Position numbers and translations under genes: made by a program. The notes beneath the pieces were generated by a model. The model was not told the DNA's origin. It ran no database searches and saw only the letters and a list, made by a program, of their open reading frames with translations. A DNA stretch of 33,135 nt from an uncultured Oscillospiraceae bacterium (GTDB lineage Bacteria; Bacillota_A; Clostridia; Oscillospirales; Acutalibacteraceae). Positions 22,619-29,676 of this stretch are shown in pieces (positions within the stretch are counted from its first letter, which is position 1; every line of letters begins with the position of its first letter). The DNA lies in NCBI GenBank assembly GCA_910589395.1, contig CAJUTL010000031.1, positions 1-33,135 of the forward strand, in the 5' to 3' direction.

Positions 22619-23299
22619 TTGGCTTCTCCCCTTCGGCACGAATATAAAATTCGCCTCAGCCTCGGAGAATACGCCGGGCTGCGTGCCCGATTAAGGGCTG
22701 TCCTGCCCCACGACGTCCATGCGGGGCCTTCTGGGGAATATCAGATCTGCAGCGTTTATTTTGACAACACGGAGGATAAGGCCCTGAGAGAAAAGCTGAC
22801 CGGGATAGACTGCCGGGAAAAATTTCGGCTTCGCTGGTATAACGGGGATACCTCCTATCTCGTTTTGGAAAAGAAAAGCAAGCACCACGGGCTTTGCGGA
22901 AAAGCCGGGTGCCTGCTGACAAAGGAGGAAGCCTGCCTGCTGTTTCACGGCGATACCCGCTGGATGAAGGAAAGCGACAGGAAAACGGCCCGGGAACTGG
23001 CCCTGAAAATGGAGCTGCAGGGGCTGCGGCCCCGAACCGTGGTGGATTATCTGCGGGAGCCCTTTGTATTTCCTCCCGGGAACGTTCGGGTCACCCTGGA
23101 CAGGGAGATCCGCGGCGCCGCTTTTTTCCCCGATCTTTTAGAAAACCCTCCGCTTTTGCTTCCGGCGGGAAACAGCGTGATTTTAGAAGTGAAATACGAT
23201 GAATTCCTGCCGGAACTGATCCGGGACATTGTGGGGCTGAATTCCCGAGGCGCCGGGGCATTTTCCAAATACGCGGCGGCAAGGGGAGTTAGTTATTAG
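22619..23299 (+). CDS. VTC-domain polyphosphate polymerase-like protein
   Basis: 226 residues from the TTG at 22619 (GGAAAGGA nine bases upstream), beginning (M)ASPLRHEYKIRLSLGEY, the standard start of bacterial VTC proteins. The longer in-frame ATG at 22502 would translate through the operator palindrome and is unlikely. The tunnel-type catalytic pattern is present: RHEYKI, KFRLRWYN, LVLEKKSK, RTVVDYLREPF, VTLDREI and VILEVKYDEFLP, alternating charged residues that line the barrel and bind triphosphate and metal. Eukaryotic VTC makes polyphosphate from ATP; many bacterial relatives are found with CotH and DUF4956 genes, as here, and their product is not established. Confidence 0.88.
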   Translation: MASPLRHEYKIRLSLGEYAGLRARLRAVLPHDVHAGPSGEYQICSVYFDNTEDKALREKLTGIDCREKFRLRWYNGDTSYLVLEKKSKHHGLCGKAGCLLTKEEACLLFHGDTRWMKESDRKTARELALKMELQGLRPRTVVDYLREPFVFPPGNVRVTLDREIRGAAFFPDLLENPPLLLPAGNSVILEVKYDEFLPELIRDIVGLNSRGAGAFSKYAAARGVSY

Positions 23300-23337
23300 T
23301 TGTCAGTGATTCAGATATTTTCGGAAGGAGCTTTTTT

Positions 23338-24012
23338 ATGACGACATTTCAGGATATTTTCAAATCCAATTTTCTGGAGAACGTGACCAGTGTAACAGTG
23401 CTCGACATGGTGCTTGCCATTGTGCTGGCTTTTCTCATTGGGTTGTTCATCTTTTTTATCTATCAAAAAACCTACAGCGGCGTGCTGTACTCTCCCGGTT
23501 TTGGGGTGTCCCTCATTGCCATGACCATGATCACCACCCTGGTGATTTTAGCCGTTACCAGCAACGTGGTGCTTTCTCTCGGTATGGTGGGCGCGCTGTC
23601 TATCGTCCGGTTCCGCACGGCCATTAAGGAGCCGCTGGATATCGCCTATCTCTTCTGGGCCATCGGCGCGGGCATAGTGCTGGCGGCGGGCATGATCCCC
23701 TTAGCAGTGTTTGGCAGCGTGGTGATCGGCGTGATGCTGCTGGTATTTGTCAATCGCAAATCCCGTTCTCAGCCCTATATCGCCATGATCACCTGCGACA
23801 GCCCCCGGGCTGAGGAGCTGGTTTCAAGCTTCCTTGCCGCGTCTGTGGAAAAGCAGACCATCAAAAGCAAAACCGTCACCTCCGACCGGATCGAGCTCAA
23901 TTACGAGGTTCGCCTGAAGGACGGCGGCACCTCCTTCTTAAACGGCCTGACCGGTATCGCCGGCGTGACCGGCGCGGCGCTGGTCAGCTATAACGGGGAA
24001 TACATGGGGTAG
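23338..24012 (+). CDS. DUF4956 membrane protein
   Basis: 224 residues with about four membrane helices in the first 140 (MVLAIVLAFLIGLFIFFIY; LIAMTMITTLVILAV; the SLGMVGALSIVRFRTAIKEP loop; AIGAGIVLAAGMIPLAVFGS), followed by a soluble domain of about 85 residues with alternating beta/alpha pattern. The SIVRFRTAIKEPLDIAYLF motif is diagnostic of the family. The ATG has GGAAGGAG upstream. It lies between the VTC and CotH genes, an association seen in many Firmicutes and Actinobacteria. The function is unknown; a partner for export or membrane anchoring of a polymer is an inference. Confidence 0.88.
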   Translation: MTTFQDIFKSNFLENVTSVTVLDMVLAIVLAFLIGLFIFFIYQKTYSGVLYSPGFGVSLIAMTMITTLVILAVTSNVVLSLGMVGALSIVRFRTAIKEPLDIAYLFWAIGAGIVLAAGMIPLAVFGSVVIGVMLLVFVNRKSRSQPYIAMITCDSPRAEELVSSFLAASVEKQTIKSKTVTSDRIELNYEVRLKDGGTSFLNGLTGIAGVTGAALVSYNGEYMG

Positions 24013-24087
24013 TAGTTGTTAGAGAAGGGATTTTACATTTTTTTGCGCTGCTGCTTTTTACACTATTTATGAAAAAGGATTTTTTCT

Positions 24088-26154
24088 ATGAGCAAGCATA
24101 AAAATACCAATTTGATTTGCGGGATCGGGGCCGCGGTGATGCTTTTGCTTACCGTGCTGTATCTCTGCGGCGGGGCTTTCTTTCTGGAGGCGGCCGCCAC
24201 GGAGCTGCCCTATGTGAGCAAGCTGTTTTCTACAGACAGAGTGCACCAGATCAATCTGGCGGCAAAGGAAAGCGACTGGAAATCCATGCTGGAAAACGCG
24301 CTTTCGGAGGAATATATTTCCTGTACGGCAGTGATCGATGGCGAGAAATTCAGCAACGTGGGCATTCGCCCCAAGGGGAATTCCTCACTGAACACCGTAG
24401 CCAGCTCGGAAAGCGACAGGTACAGCTTCAAGCTGGAATTTGATCATTACGACGGCAGCTCCACCTACCATGGCCTGGATAAGCTTTGCCTGAACAATGC
24501 CATTCAGGATAACACCTATATGAAGGATTTCCTCTGCTATCAGATGATGAATTTTCTGGGCGCCGACGCCCCCCTTTCCAGCTTTGTCTGGATCACGGTA
24601 AACGGGGAGGACTGGGGCCTGTATACGGCGGTGGAGGCCATTGAAGACGCTTTCGCCCAGCGCAGCTATGGGAAAGATCACGGACAGCTCTATAAGCCGG
24701 ACAGCCTGGACATGGGCGGCGGAGGCCGGGGCGCGGAGGCAGGAGAGCGAAAAGAAAAAGTATTCTCTGAAACCGAAGAACCCGCACTCTCAAAAGCTGT
24801 CGATTCGGAAGCCGCCAATTCAGAGGCTGATCATTTCCGGGCAATGGGCGGACTTGGTGAAAAGGACGGATTCGGCGGCCCCGGCGGCATGGGCGGCAGC
24901 GACGATGTGCTTCTTCGCTATTCCGATGATGATCCGGAAAGCTACCCGAATATCTTTGACAACACCGTATTTGATACCGTGACAGACCAGGATAAGGCAC
25001 GGCTGATCCGGTCCATCAAAGCGCTGAACGAGGGCGAGGTGGAAAGCTGCCTCAATATCGATGCGGTGCTGCGCTATTTTGCCGTGCACAATTTTGTTCT
25101 CAATGAGGACAGCTATACTGGCACCATGATCCACAATTACTATCTCTATGAGGAAAACGGCCTGCTTTCCATGGTGGCATGGGATTACAACCTGGCTTTC
25201 GGCGGCATGGGCGGAGGAGACAGTACCACTTTGGTAAACTCCCCTATCGATTCCCCGGTAAGCTCCGGTGACCTCACTGAACGGCCTATGGTGGCCTGGA
25301 TCTTTGAAAACGAGCAGTATACTGCGCAGTACCACCAGGTCATGGAAGAGCTGATCTCCGGCTTTTTCACCAGCGGCGTTTTCTCTGAGCTGATGGAAAA
25401 TACGATTGCTATCATTTCCTCCTGCGTGGAACAGGACCCCACCGCCTTCTGCACCTATGAGGAATTCCAAAAGGGAGTGGAGACCCTGCGGGAATTCTGC
25501 CTGCTGCGGGCGGAAAGTGTAAAAAAACAGTTAAACAGTGAGATCCCCTCCACCAGCGAGGGGCAGGAAGCAGAAAGCGAGCTGGTAGACGCTTCAGCGC
25601 TTTCCGTTTCCGATATGGGCTCCCAGGGCGGTATGAGCGGGAAAAGGCAGACTCCGGGAAATCTGGAAACCACCCGGCAAAGCAATGCTTCAGGAAACAC
25701 CCCTCCCCAGGGAATGGGGGAAGCTCCGGAGGGCGCCCCGCAAGGCGGTGAAATGCCGGAAGGAATGCCGCCGGAGGGCCAGCTGCCGGAAAACGACCTT
25801 CCCGTTCAGGAAAACTCCGGAGAGCCGCCTGAAAAGCCCGGCGGCTTCGGAGAAGGCGAAGCCAACTCCGGGAACTCCACCTCTGGGGGATCCTCTTCTG
25901 AATCCGATGATCTGGCTGAGAAAGCGGGCTCGGAAAGCTCTGCTTCCGCACAGCCGGAAACCGATACACAGGAAGAAAACACCCCGCCCGGAGACATGCC
26001 CAACATGCCCTTTGGAAACAATGATCTCCGTGGGGTACAGAGGGAAAACGCCCCGTCGGAGGAAGCCTCTTCCTCTCTGGAAACCGGCCTTCTTCTGGGC
26101 GCTTCCGCCCTGCTTCTGCTTTTCGGCCTGCTTTTCGCGAAATTTTACCGATAA
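24088..26154 (+). CDS. CotH-kinase family surface protein
   Basis: 688 residues. An N-terminal membrane helix (about 8-30) is followed by the CotH kinase-like domain (about 45-480): VHQINLAAKESDWKSMLENA, GIRPKGNSSL, DRYSFKLEFDHYDG, WGLYTAVEAIEDAF and SMVAWDYNLAFGGMGGG. A Gly/acidic insert lies near 205-270. Residues about 500-660 form a low-complexity Pro/Gly/Glu/Met region (MPEGMPPEGQLPEN). A final helix (LLLGASALLLLFGLLFAKF) and a basic end anchor it to the membrane. Bacterial CotH phosphorylates coat proteins in spores, but this anchored, wall-spanning form with VTC and DUF4956 suggests a cell-surface role. The start has AAAAAGGA upstream. Confidence 0.87.
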   Translation: MSKHKNTNLICGIGAAVMLLLTVLYLCGGAFFLEAAATELPYVSKLFSTDRVHQINLAAKESDWKSMLENALSEEYISCTAVIDGEKFSNVGIRPKGNSSLNTVASSESDRYSFKLEFDHYDGSSTYHGLDKLCLNNAIQDNTYMKDFLCYQMMNFLGADAPLSSFVWITVNGEDWGLYTAVEAIEDAFAQRSYGKDHGQLYKPDSLDMGGGGRGAEAGERKEKVFSETEEPALSKAVDSEAANSEADHFRAMGGLGEKDGFGGPGGMGGSDDVLLRYSDDDPESYPNIFDNTVFDTVTDQDKARLIRSIKALNEGEVESCLNIDAVLRYFAVHNFVLNEDSYTGTMIHNYYLYEENGLLSMVAWDYNLAFGGMGGGDSTTLVNSPIDSPVSSGDLTERPMVAWIFENEQYTAQYHQVMEELISGFFTSGVFSELMENTIAIISSCVEQDPTAFCTYEEFQKGVETLREFCLLRAESVKKQLNSEIPSTSEGQEAESELVDASALSVSDMGSQGGMSGKRQTPGNLETTRQSNASGNTPPQGMGEAPEGAPQGGEMPEGMPPEGQLPENDLPVQENSGEPPEKPGGFGEGEANSGNSTSGGSSSESDDLAEKAGSESSASAQPETDTQEENTPPGDMPNMPFGNNDLRGVQRENAPSEEASSSLETGLLLGASALLLLFGLLFAKFYR

Positions 26155-26201
26155 CGGGGCAAGGACGGCAGATATAACGAGCAATAAGGAATAAACGGTG
26201 A

Positions 26202-26248
26202 AAAATCTCGTCCTTCATGCCCCTAAAAAGGGCAAGGGACGAGATTTT
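26202..26248 (+). terminator. Palindromic terminator after cotH
   Basis: AAAATCTCGTCC (26202-26213) pairs with GGACGAGATTTT (26237-26248), with an inner GCCC/GGGC stem. The flanking A and T runs suggest a bidirectional intrinsic terminator for the VTC operon. Confidence 0.7.
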
Positions 26249-26279
26249 AGGGGAAAGCAATGACAGGAGGAAAGTGAAC

Positions 26280-26455
26280 GATTCGCTGATAAATTTAATT
26301 TAACACACAGTTTCCAGTTGTCATTCTGAGGAACGAAGTGACGAAGAATCTCGCCCTTAATTGCAGGGAAAAAGGACAAAGGACAAGATTCTTCACTTCG
26401 TTCAGAATGACAGAATAGAAAATGGGCAGGTAACCGCTAAAGTCCAATTTATCAA
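26280..26455. repeat. Dispersed inverted repeat between cotH and ribokinase
   Basis: TGTCATTCTGAGGAACGAAG (from 26319) and CACTTCGTTCAGAATGACA (26394-26412) form a long inverted repeat around AAGAATCTCGCCC/GGACAAGATTCTT. It is the best-preserved copy of the family also at 9974-10066 and 14048-14104. CGCTAAAGTCCAATTTATCA follows, as in the first 180 bases. No gene is seen in 26155-26559. Confidence 0.75.
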
Positions 26456-26559
26456 ACTCTGCTCTTCCGAATTGTTTTTGTCTTCGAAAAAATCCCCTTC
26501 CCTTCCGCGGCGTTTCATGGTATTCTAAGAAACAATAAAACGGTAAAAGAGGTGCGGTA

Positions 26560-27480
26560 ATGAAAAAGATCGCGGTGGTCGGCAGTATGAATATGGACTA
26601 TGTGCTGCAGGTCTCCCACATGCCGAAGGTGGGAGAAACCCTGCTTTCCCGGGATCTGAAAATGGTTCCCGGCGGGAAAGGAGCAAACCAGGCCTATGCC
26701 GCCGGAAAGCTGGGCGGGCATGTTACCATGCTGGGCGCGGTGGGCGCTGATGGGGCCGGAGAGACCCTGTGTGAAAACCTGAAGGCGGCGGGGGTGGAAA
26801 CAGGGCGGATCAAGCGGGCTGCCGGGGAACCTACCGGTTCCGCCTTTATCTGTGTGGACAGCACGGGAAACAACAGCATTGTTGCGGCTCAGGGAGCAAA
26901 CCTGACGGTGGATCTTCCCTATCTTCAGGAAAACCTGGAGGTGCTGCTTACCTGTGATATTCTGGTGCTCCAGCTGGAGATCCCGCTGGAAACCGTGGTA
27001 TTTGCCGCCAAAATGGCCAAAGAGCATGGAAAGCTTGTGATTTTGGATCCCGCCCCCGCCCGACAGGATCTTCCCCCCGAGCTTTACGCCTGCGTCGATT
27101 TTCTGAAGCCCAACGAGGTGGAGGCCGCCCAGCTGGCGGGGGTGCCGGAAGGAAACCCGGAAGCGGCTGCCGCCGCTCTGCTGGAAAAGGGCGCGCAGAA
27201 CGTACTGATCACCCTGGGCGGAGAAGGGGCCTTCCTTTTGGAAAAAAGCGGGAAGAAAACGTATTTCTCCGCACCCAAGGATCTTCCTGTAGTAGACACC
27301 ACCGCCGCCGGAGACTGTTTCACCGCCGCCTTTGCCTGCCGCCTGGCTGCCGGGGAAAGCGCGGAAGAGGCCGTTCGTTTCGCTATCAGCGCCTCCAGCC
27401 TGTCCGTGACCCGAAAAGGAGCCCAGACCTCCCTGCCGACACTGGACGAGGTGGAGCGCTGGGGGAAGGGCAGTTGTTAA
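26560..27480 (+). CDS. rbsK: Ribokinase (PfkB family)
   Basis: 306 residues, the usual ribokinase length. It begins KKIAVVGSMNMDYVLQVSHMP and has the sugar-binding GGKGANQAYAAGKLGG (about 38-53), the LDPAPAR motif of ribokinases, and the ATP/anion-hole signature DTTAAGDCFTAAF (246-258) with catalytic base Asp 252. The second Gly of the usual DTTGAGD is Ala, a tolerated change. It phosphorylates D-ribose, feeding the pentose-phosphate pool and PRPP. An AAAGAGGTGCGG site precedes the ATG. No ribose transporter or rbsD is next to it, so it may serve nucleoside salvage; the downstream pyrE uses PRPP, but the two are separated by a promoter and a terminator. Confidence 0.9.
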   Translation: MKKIAVVGSMNMDYVLQVSHMPKVGETLLSRDLKMVPGGKGANQAYAAGKLGGHVTMLGAVGADGAGETLCENLKAAGVETGRIKRAAGEPTGSAFICVDSTGNNSIVAAQGANLTVDLPYLQENLEVLLTCDILVLQLEIPLETVVFAAKMAKEHGKLVILDPAPARQDLPPELYACVDFLKPNEVEAAQLAGVPEGNPEAAAAALLEKGAQNVLITLGGEGAFLLEKSGKKTYFSAPKDLPVVDTTAAGDCFTAAFACRLAAGESAEEAVRFAISASSLSVTRKGAQTSLPTLDEVERWGKGSC

Positions 27481-27496
27481 AATAAATTTCGGGAAT

Positions 27497-27525
27497 TTGC
27501 CAGTTCCTCAAAAATATGCTATACT
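27497..27525 (+). promoter_or_regulatory. Promoter of the HPr-like gene
   Basis: TTGCCA (27497-27502), 17-bp spacer, TATACT (27520-27525). It starts 17 bases after the rbsK stop and yields a leader of about 85 bases. Confidence 0.65.
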
Positions 27526-27543
27526 GGAGTTCTAAGGACAGGA

Positions 27544-27583
27544 GCTTGCTGCCGGAGAAGAACGCCCTTCTCCCGCAGCAAGC
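27544..27583 (+). other. Strong hairpin in the leader of the HPr-like gene
   Basis: GCTTGCTGC (27544-27552) pairs with GCAGCAAGC (27575-27583) and GGAGAAG with CTTCTCC inside, separated by a single C-C mismatch. There is no T-run. A dispersed-repeat string (GTCCAGTATCCAGCATCTAG) follows and supplies the bases just before the AGAAGGAG ribosome site. The hairpin may protect the mRNA end. Confidence 0.55.
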
Positions 27584-27618
27584 GTCCAGTATCCAGCATC
27601 TAGAAGGAGTGATCTTTT

Positions 27619-27885
27619 ATGTCTCCAAAAATGGTTGAGCTTCACGATGTGGACGTACCGGAGTTTTTGAAGGTTCTGGACGGCTGCGAGGGAGAAATCT
27701 ATTTGATGACCCGGGACGGCGACAGGCTGAACCTGAAGAGCAAGCTTTGCCAGCTGGTGGGTCTGACCAGGCTCATTGAAGGCGGTAAAATTGCGGAAGC
27801 CTTCATCATGTGCGAAAAGGAAACGGACGAATCCAAGCTGTTTCGCTTTAATCTGTACAAAAAGTCCGTGGAAGATGAGGAATAA
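27619..27885 (+). CDS. Small HPr-like protein of unknown role
   Basis: 88 residues beginning (M)SPKMVELHDVDVPEFLKVL. Length and order of strands and helices (beta, helix, EIYLMTRDGDRLNLKSKLCQLVG, helix, beta) recall the HPr-like proteins of Clostridia that lack the phosphorylatable His; no conserved His-15 context is seen. The ATG has AGAAGGAG upstream. It has its own promoter and is closed at once by a terminator, so it is expressed as a single gene. The assignment to the HPr fold is a guess from pattern. Confidence 0.6.
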   Translation: MSPKMVELHDVDVPEFLKVLDGCEGEIYLMTRDGDRLNLKSKLCQLVGLTRLIEGGKIAEAFIMCEKETDESKLFRFNLYKKSVEDEE

Positions 27886-27889
27886 AAAA

Positions 27890-27915
27890 GGCGGCGCTCC
27901 GGCGCCGTTTTTTTC
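27890..27915 (+). terminator. Intrinsic terminator after the HPr-like gene
   Basis: CGGCGC (27892-27897), TCCG loop, GCGCCG (27902-27907), flanked by A-run and T-run. It begins five bases after the stop codon and lies directly before the MBL gene, whose expression must come from read-through or an unseen promoter. Confidence 0.85.
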
Positions 27916-27933
27916 TGAAGGGAAGGTGACAGT

Positions 27934-28929
27934 ATGAAAAGAAGCGGAAGGCGTTCCCGAAAAAAGCTTTCGTTAGGCTCCTTTGTTGCGGTTCTTGCCG
28001 TTGCCCTGCTGCTGCTTTGGGCGGAAAATCAGGGCCTGCTGGCGGGACCGCCGGCTGACCAACGGCAGACTCAGGACGTCATAAGCTTTTCCCCGGCGGA
28101 ACAGCCGGAGGGGCTGGAGGTCTATTTCCTGGACGTGGGCCAGGGCGACAGCGCGCTTCTTCGCCTCCCAAACGGAACCAGCGTGTTTCATATTTTGATT
28201 GATACCGGGGAATACGCCTACGCGGACGGCCTGACAGACGGGCTTCGCGCCTTGGGAGTGGAAAAAATAGACGCCCTGATCTGTAGCCACCCCCATACCG
28301 ACCACATGGGCTGCATGGCGAGGATCGTACAGCGCTTTGAGATCGGTTCCTTTTACATGCCCCGGCTGCCTGATGACCGGGTTCCCACCACCTCCGCCTA
28401 CGAAGCCCTGCTGAACGCTTTGGAAAAGAAGGGGATCACCGCCATTCCCCTGGAGCAGGGCGTGGAAATCCCCTGCCCACCGGAGGCGAGCCTTCAGGTC
28501 TCCGCCCCCCGGCCCCAGGCGGAATGGGAGGATCTCAACAACTATTCCGGGGTGCTTCGCCTGACCTACGGGGAAACCTCCTTCCTGTTTACGGGAGACG
28601 CCGAAAAGGAAAGCGAGGCCCTGATTTTGCAGGACGGGTACGAGCTTCATGCCGATGTGCTCAAATGCGGCCACCACGGCTCCCGCACCTCTACCTCCGC
28701 GAAATTTTTGAAGGCGGTAGAGCCCCGGTACGCGGTGATCAGCTGCGGAAAAGACAATTCCTACGGCCACCCCCACGACGGCGTTTTGGAAAAGCTTCAA
28801 AAGCTGGGAACCACGGTTTACCGAACCGATGAAGACCAAACGGTGCTCGCGAAAAGCGATGGGAGCAGGATCACCTTTGAAACCGGCCTGCCCTCCATCG
28901 CGGCAAATGAAACAGAAAAGAGGAAATGA
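27934..28929 (+). CDS. ComEC/Rec2-like metallo-beta-lactamase-fold hydrolase
   Basis: 331 residues. A basic N-terminus and one hydrophobic helix (about 17-34) give a signal peptide or membrane anchor, then an MBL domain: VYFLDVGQGDSALL, LIDTGE, metal site HPHTDHMG (H119, H121, D123, H124), FLFTGDAEKES and KCGHHGSRTSTS. This is the stand-alone form of the ComEC C-terminal domain, without the channel part of ComEC. Relatives are thought to be extracytoplasmic nucleases or phosphodiesterases. The stop overlaps the pyrE start by four bases (ATGA), so the two are coupled. The start has GAAGGGAAGGTG upstream. Confidence 0.87.
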   Translation: MKRSGRRSRKKLSLGSFVAVLAVALLLLWAENQGLLAGPPADQRQTQDVISFSPAEQPEGLEVYFLDVGQGDSALLRLPNGTSVFHILIDTGEYAYADGLTDGLRALGVEKIDALICSHPHTDHMGCMARIVQRFEIGSFYMPRLPDDRVPTTSAYEALLNALEKKGITAIPLEQGVEIPCPPEASLQVSAPRPQAEWEDLNNYSGVLRLTYGETSFLFTGDAEKESEALILQDGYELHADVLKCGHHGSRTSTSAKFLKAVEPRYAVISCGKDNSYGHPHDGVLEKLQKLGTTVYRTDEDQTVLAKSDGSRITFETGLPSIAANETEKRK

Positions 28930-29594
28930 AAATGCTGACAGAGCAGAAAAAGGAATTTATTGAATTTATGATGTCCGCCGATGTGCTGCGCTTTGGAAAC
29001 TTCGTGACGAAAAGCGGCAGGCACACCCAATACTTTGTCAATACCGGAAACTATAAGACCGGCGCGCAGCTTGCAAGGCTTGGCAGCTATTACGCCGCCC
29101 AGGTAAAGGAAGCCGCGGGAGAAAACTTTCAGGCCATGTTCGGCCCGGCCTACAAGGGGATCCCGCTGGTCTCCGCCTGCTCTATTGCCCTGTACCGGGA
29201 TTTTGGCATAGACAAGCCCTATTTCTTCAACCGGAAGGAAGCGAAGGATCACGGCGAGGGCGGCAATATCGTGGGTTACCGGCCCCAGGACGGCCACAGG
29301 ATCATCCTTATTGAAGACGTGATCACCGCGGGCACCGCCGTGCGGGAAACCATGCCAATTTTGAAGGCCTGCGCCAAGGTGGAGGTTCCCCACATGTTTA
29401 TCAGCGTAGACCGCTGCGAGGTGGGAAACACGCCCGGAAAAACTGCCATTATGGAGGTGCAGGAGGAATTCGGCATTCAGGTGCACCCCATCGTCACCGT
29501 GGTGGATATCCACGAATACCTGAAGGCCTCCGGTGCGGACCCGGAGCTCTTAAAGGCTATGGAAGGCTATATGGATCAGTACTGTGTCCTGTAA
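28926..29594 (+). CDS. pyrE: Orotate phosphoribosyltransferase
   Basis: 222 residues. The PRPP-binding signature is RIILIEDVITAGTAVRE (about 125-141), the orotate loop FFNRKEAKDHGEGG and the N-terminal KSGRHTQYFVNTG. The enzyme joins orotate to PRPP to form OMP in pyrimidine synthesis, in the cytoplasm. An ATG two codons downstream is an alternative start; the GAAAAGAGG site suits either. It is coupled to the MBL gene, an unusual partner, with no other pyr genes in the window. A terminator follows. Confidence 0.93.
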   Translation: MKMLTEQKKEFIEFMMSADVLRFGNFVTKSGRHTQYFVNTGNYKTGAQLARLGSYYAAQVKEAAGENFQAMFGPAYKGIPLVSACSIALYRDFGIDKPYFFNRKEAKDHGEGGNIVGYRPQDGHRIILIEDVITAGTAVRETMPILKACAKVEVPHMFISVDRCEVGNTPGKTAIMEVQEEFGIQVHPIVTVVDIHEYLKASGADPELLKAMEGYMDQYCVL

Positions 29595-29612
29595 ATTTCT
29601 TTGTAAAACACA

Positions 29613-29652
29613 AGCCCACCGGGAAGATGCTGCTCTCCGGCGGGCTGTTTTT
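29613..29652. terminator. Terminator between the convergent pyrE and LTA-synthase genes
   Basis: AGCCCACCGG (29613-29622) pairs with CCGGCGGGCT (29637-29646), one A-C mismatch, then GTTTTTG. The A-rich left flank allows it to work for both converging genes. Confidence 0.8.
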
Positions 29653-29676
29653 GTATCTCCAGGGCGTGATCACACC

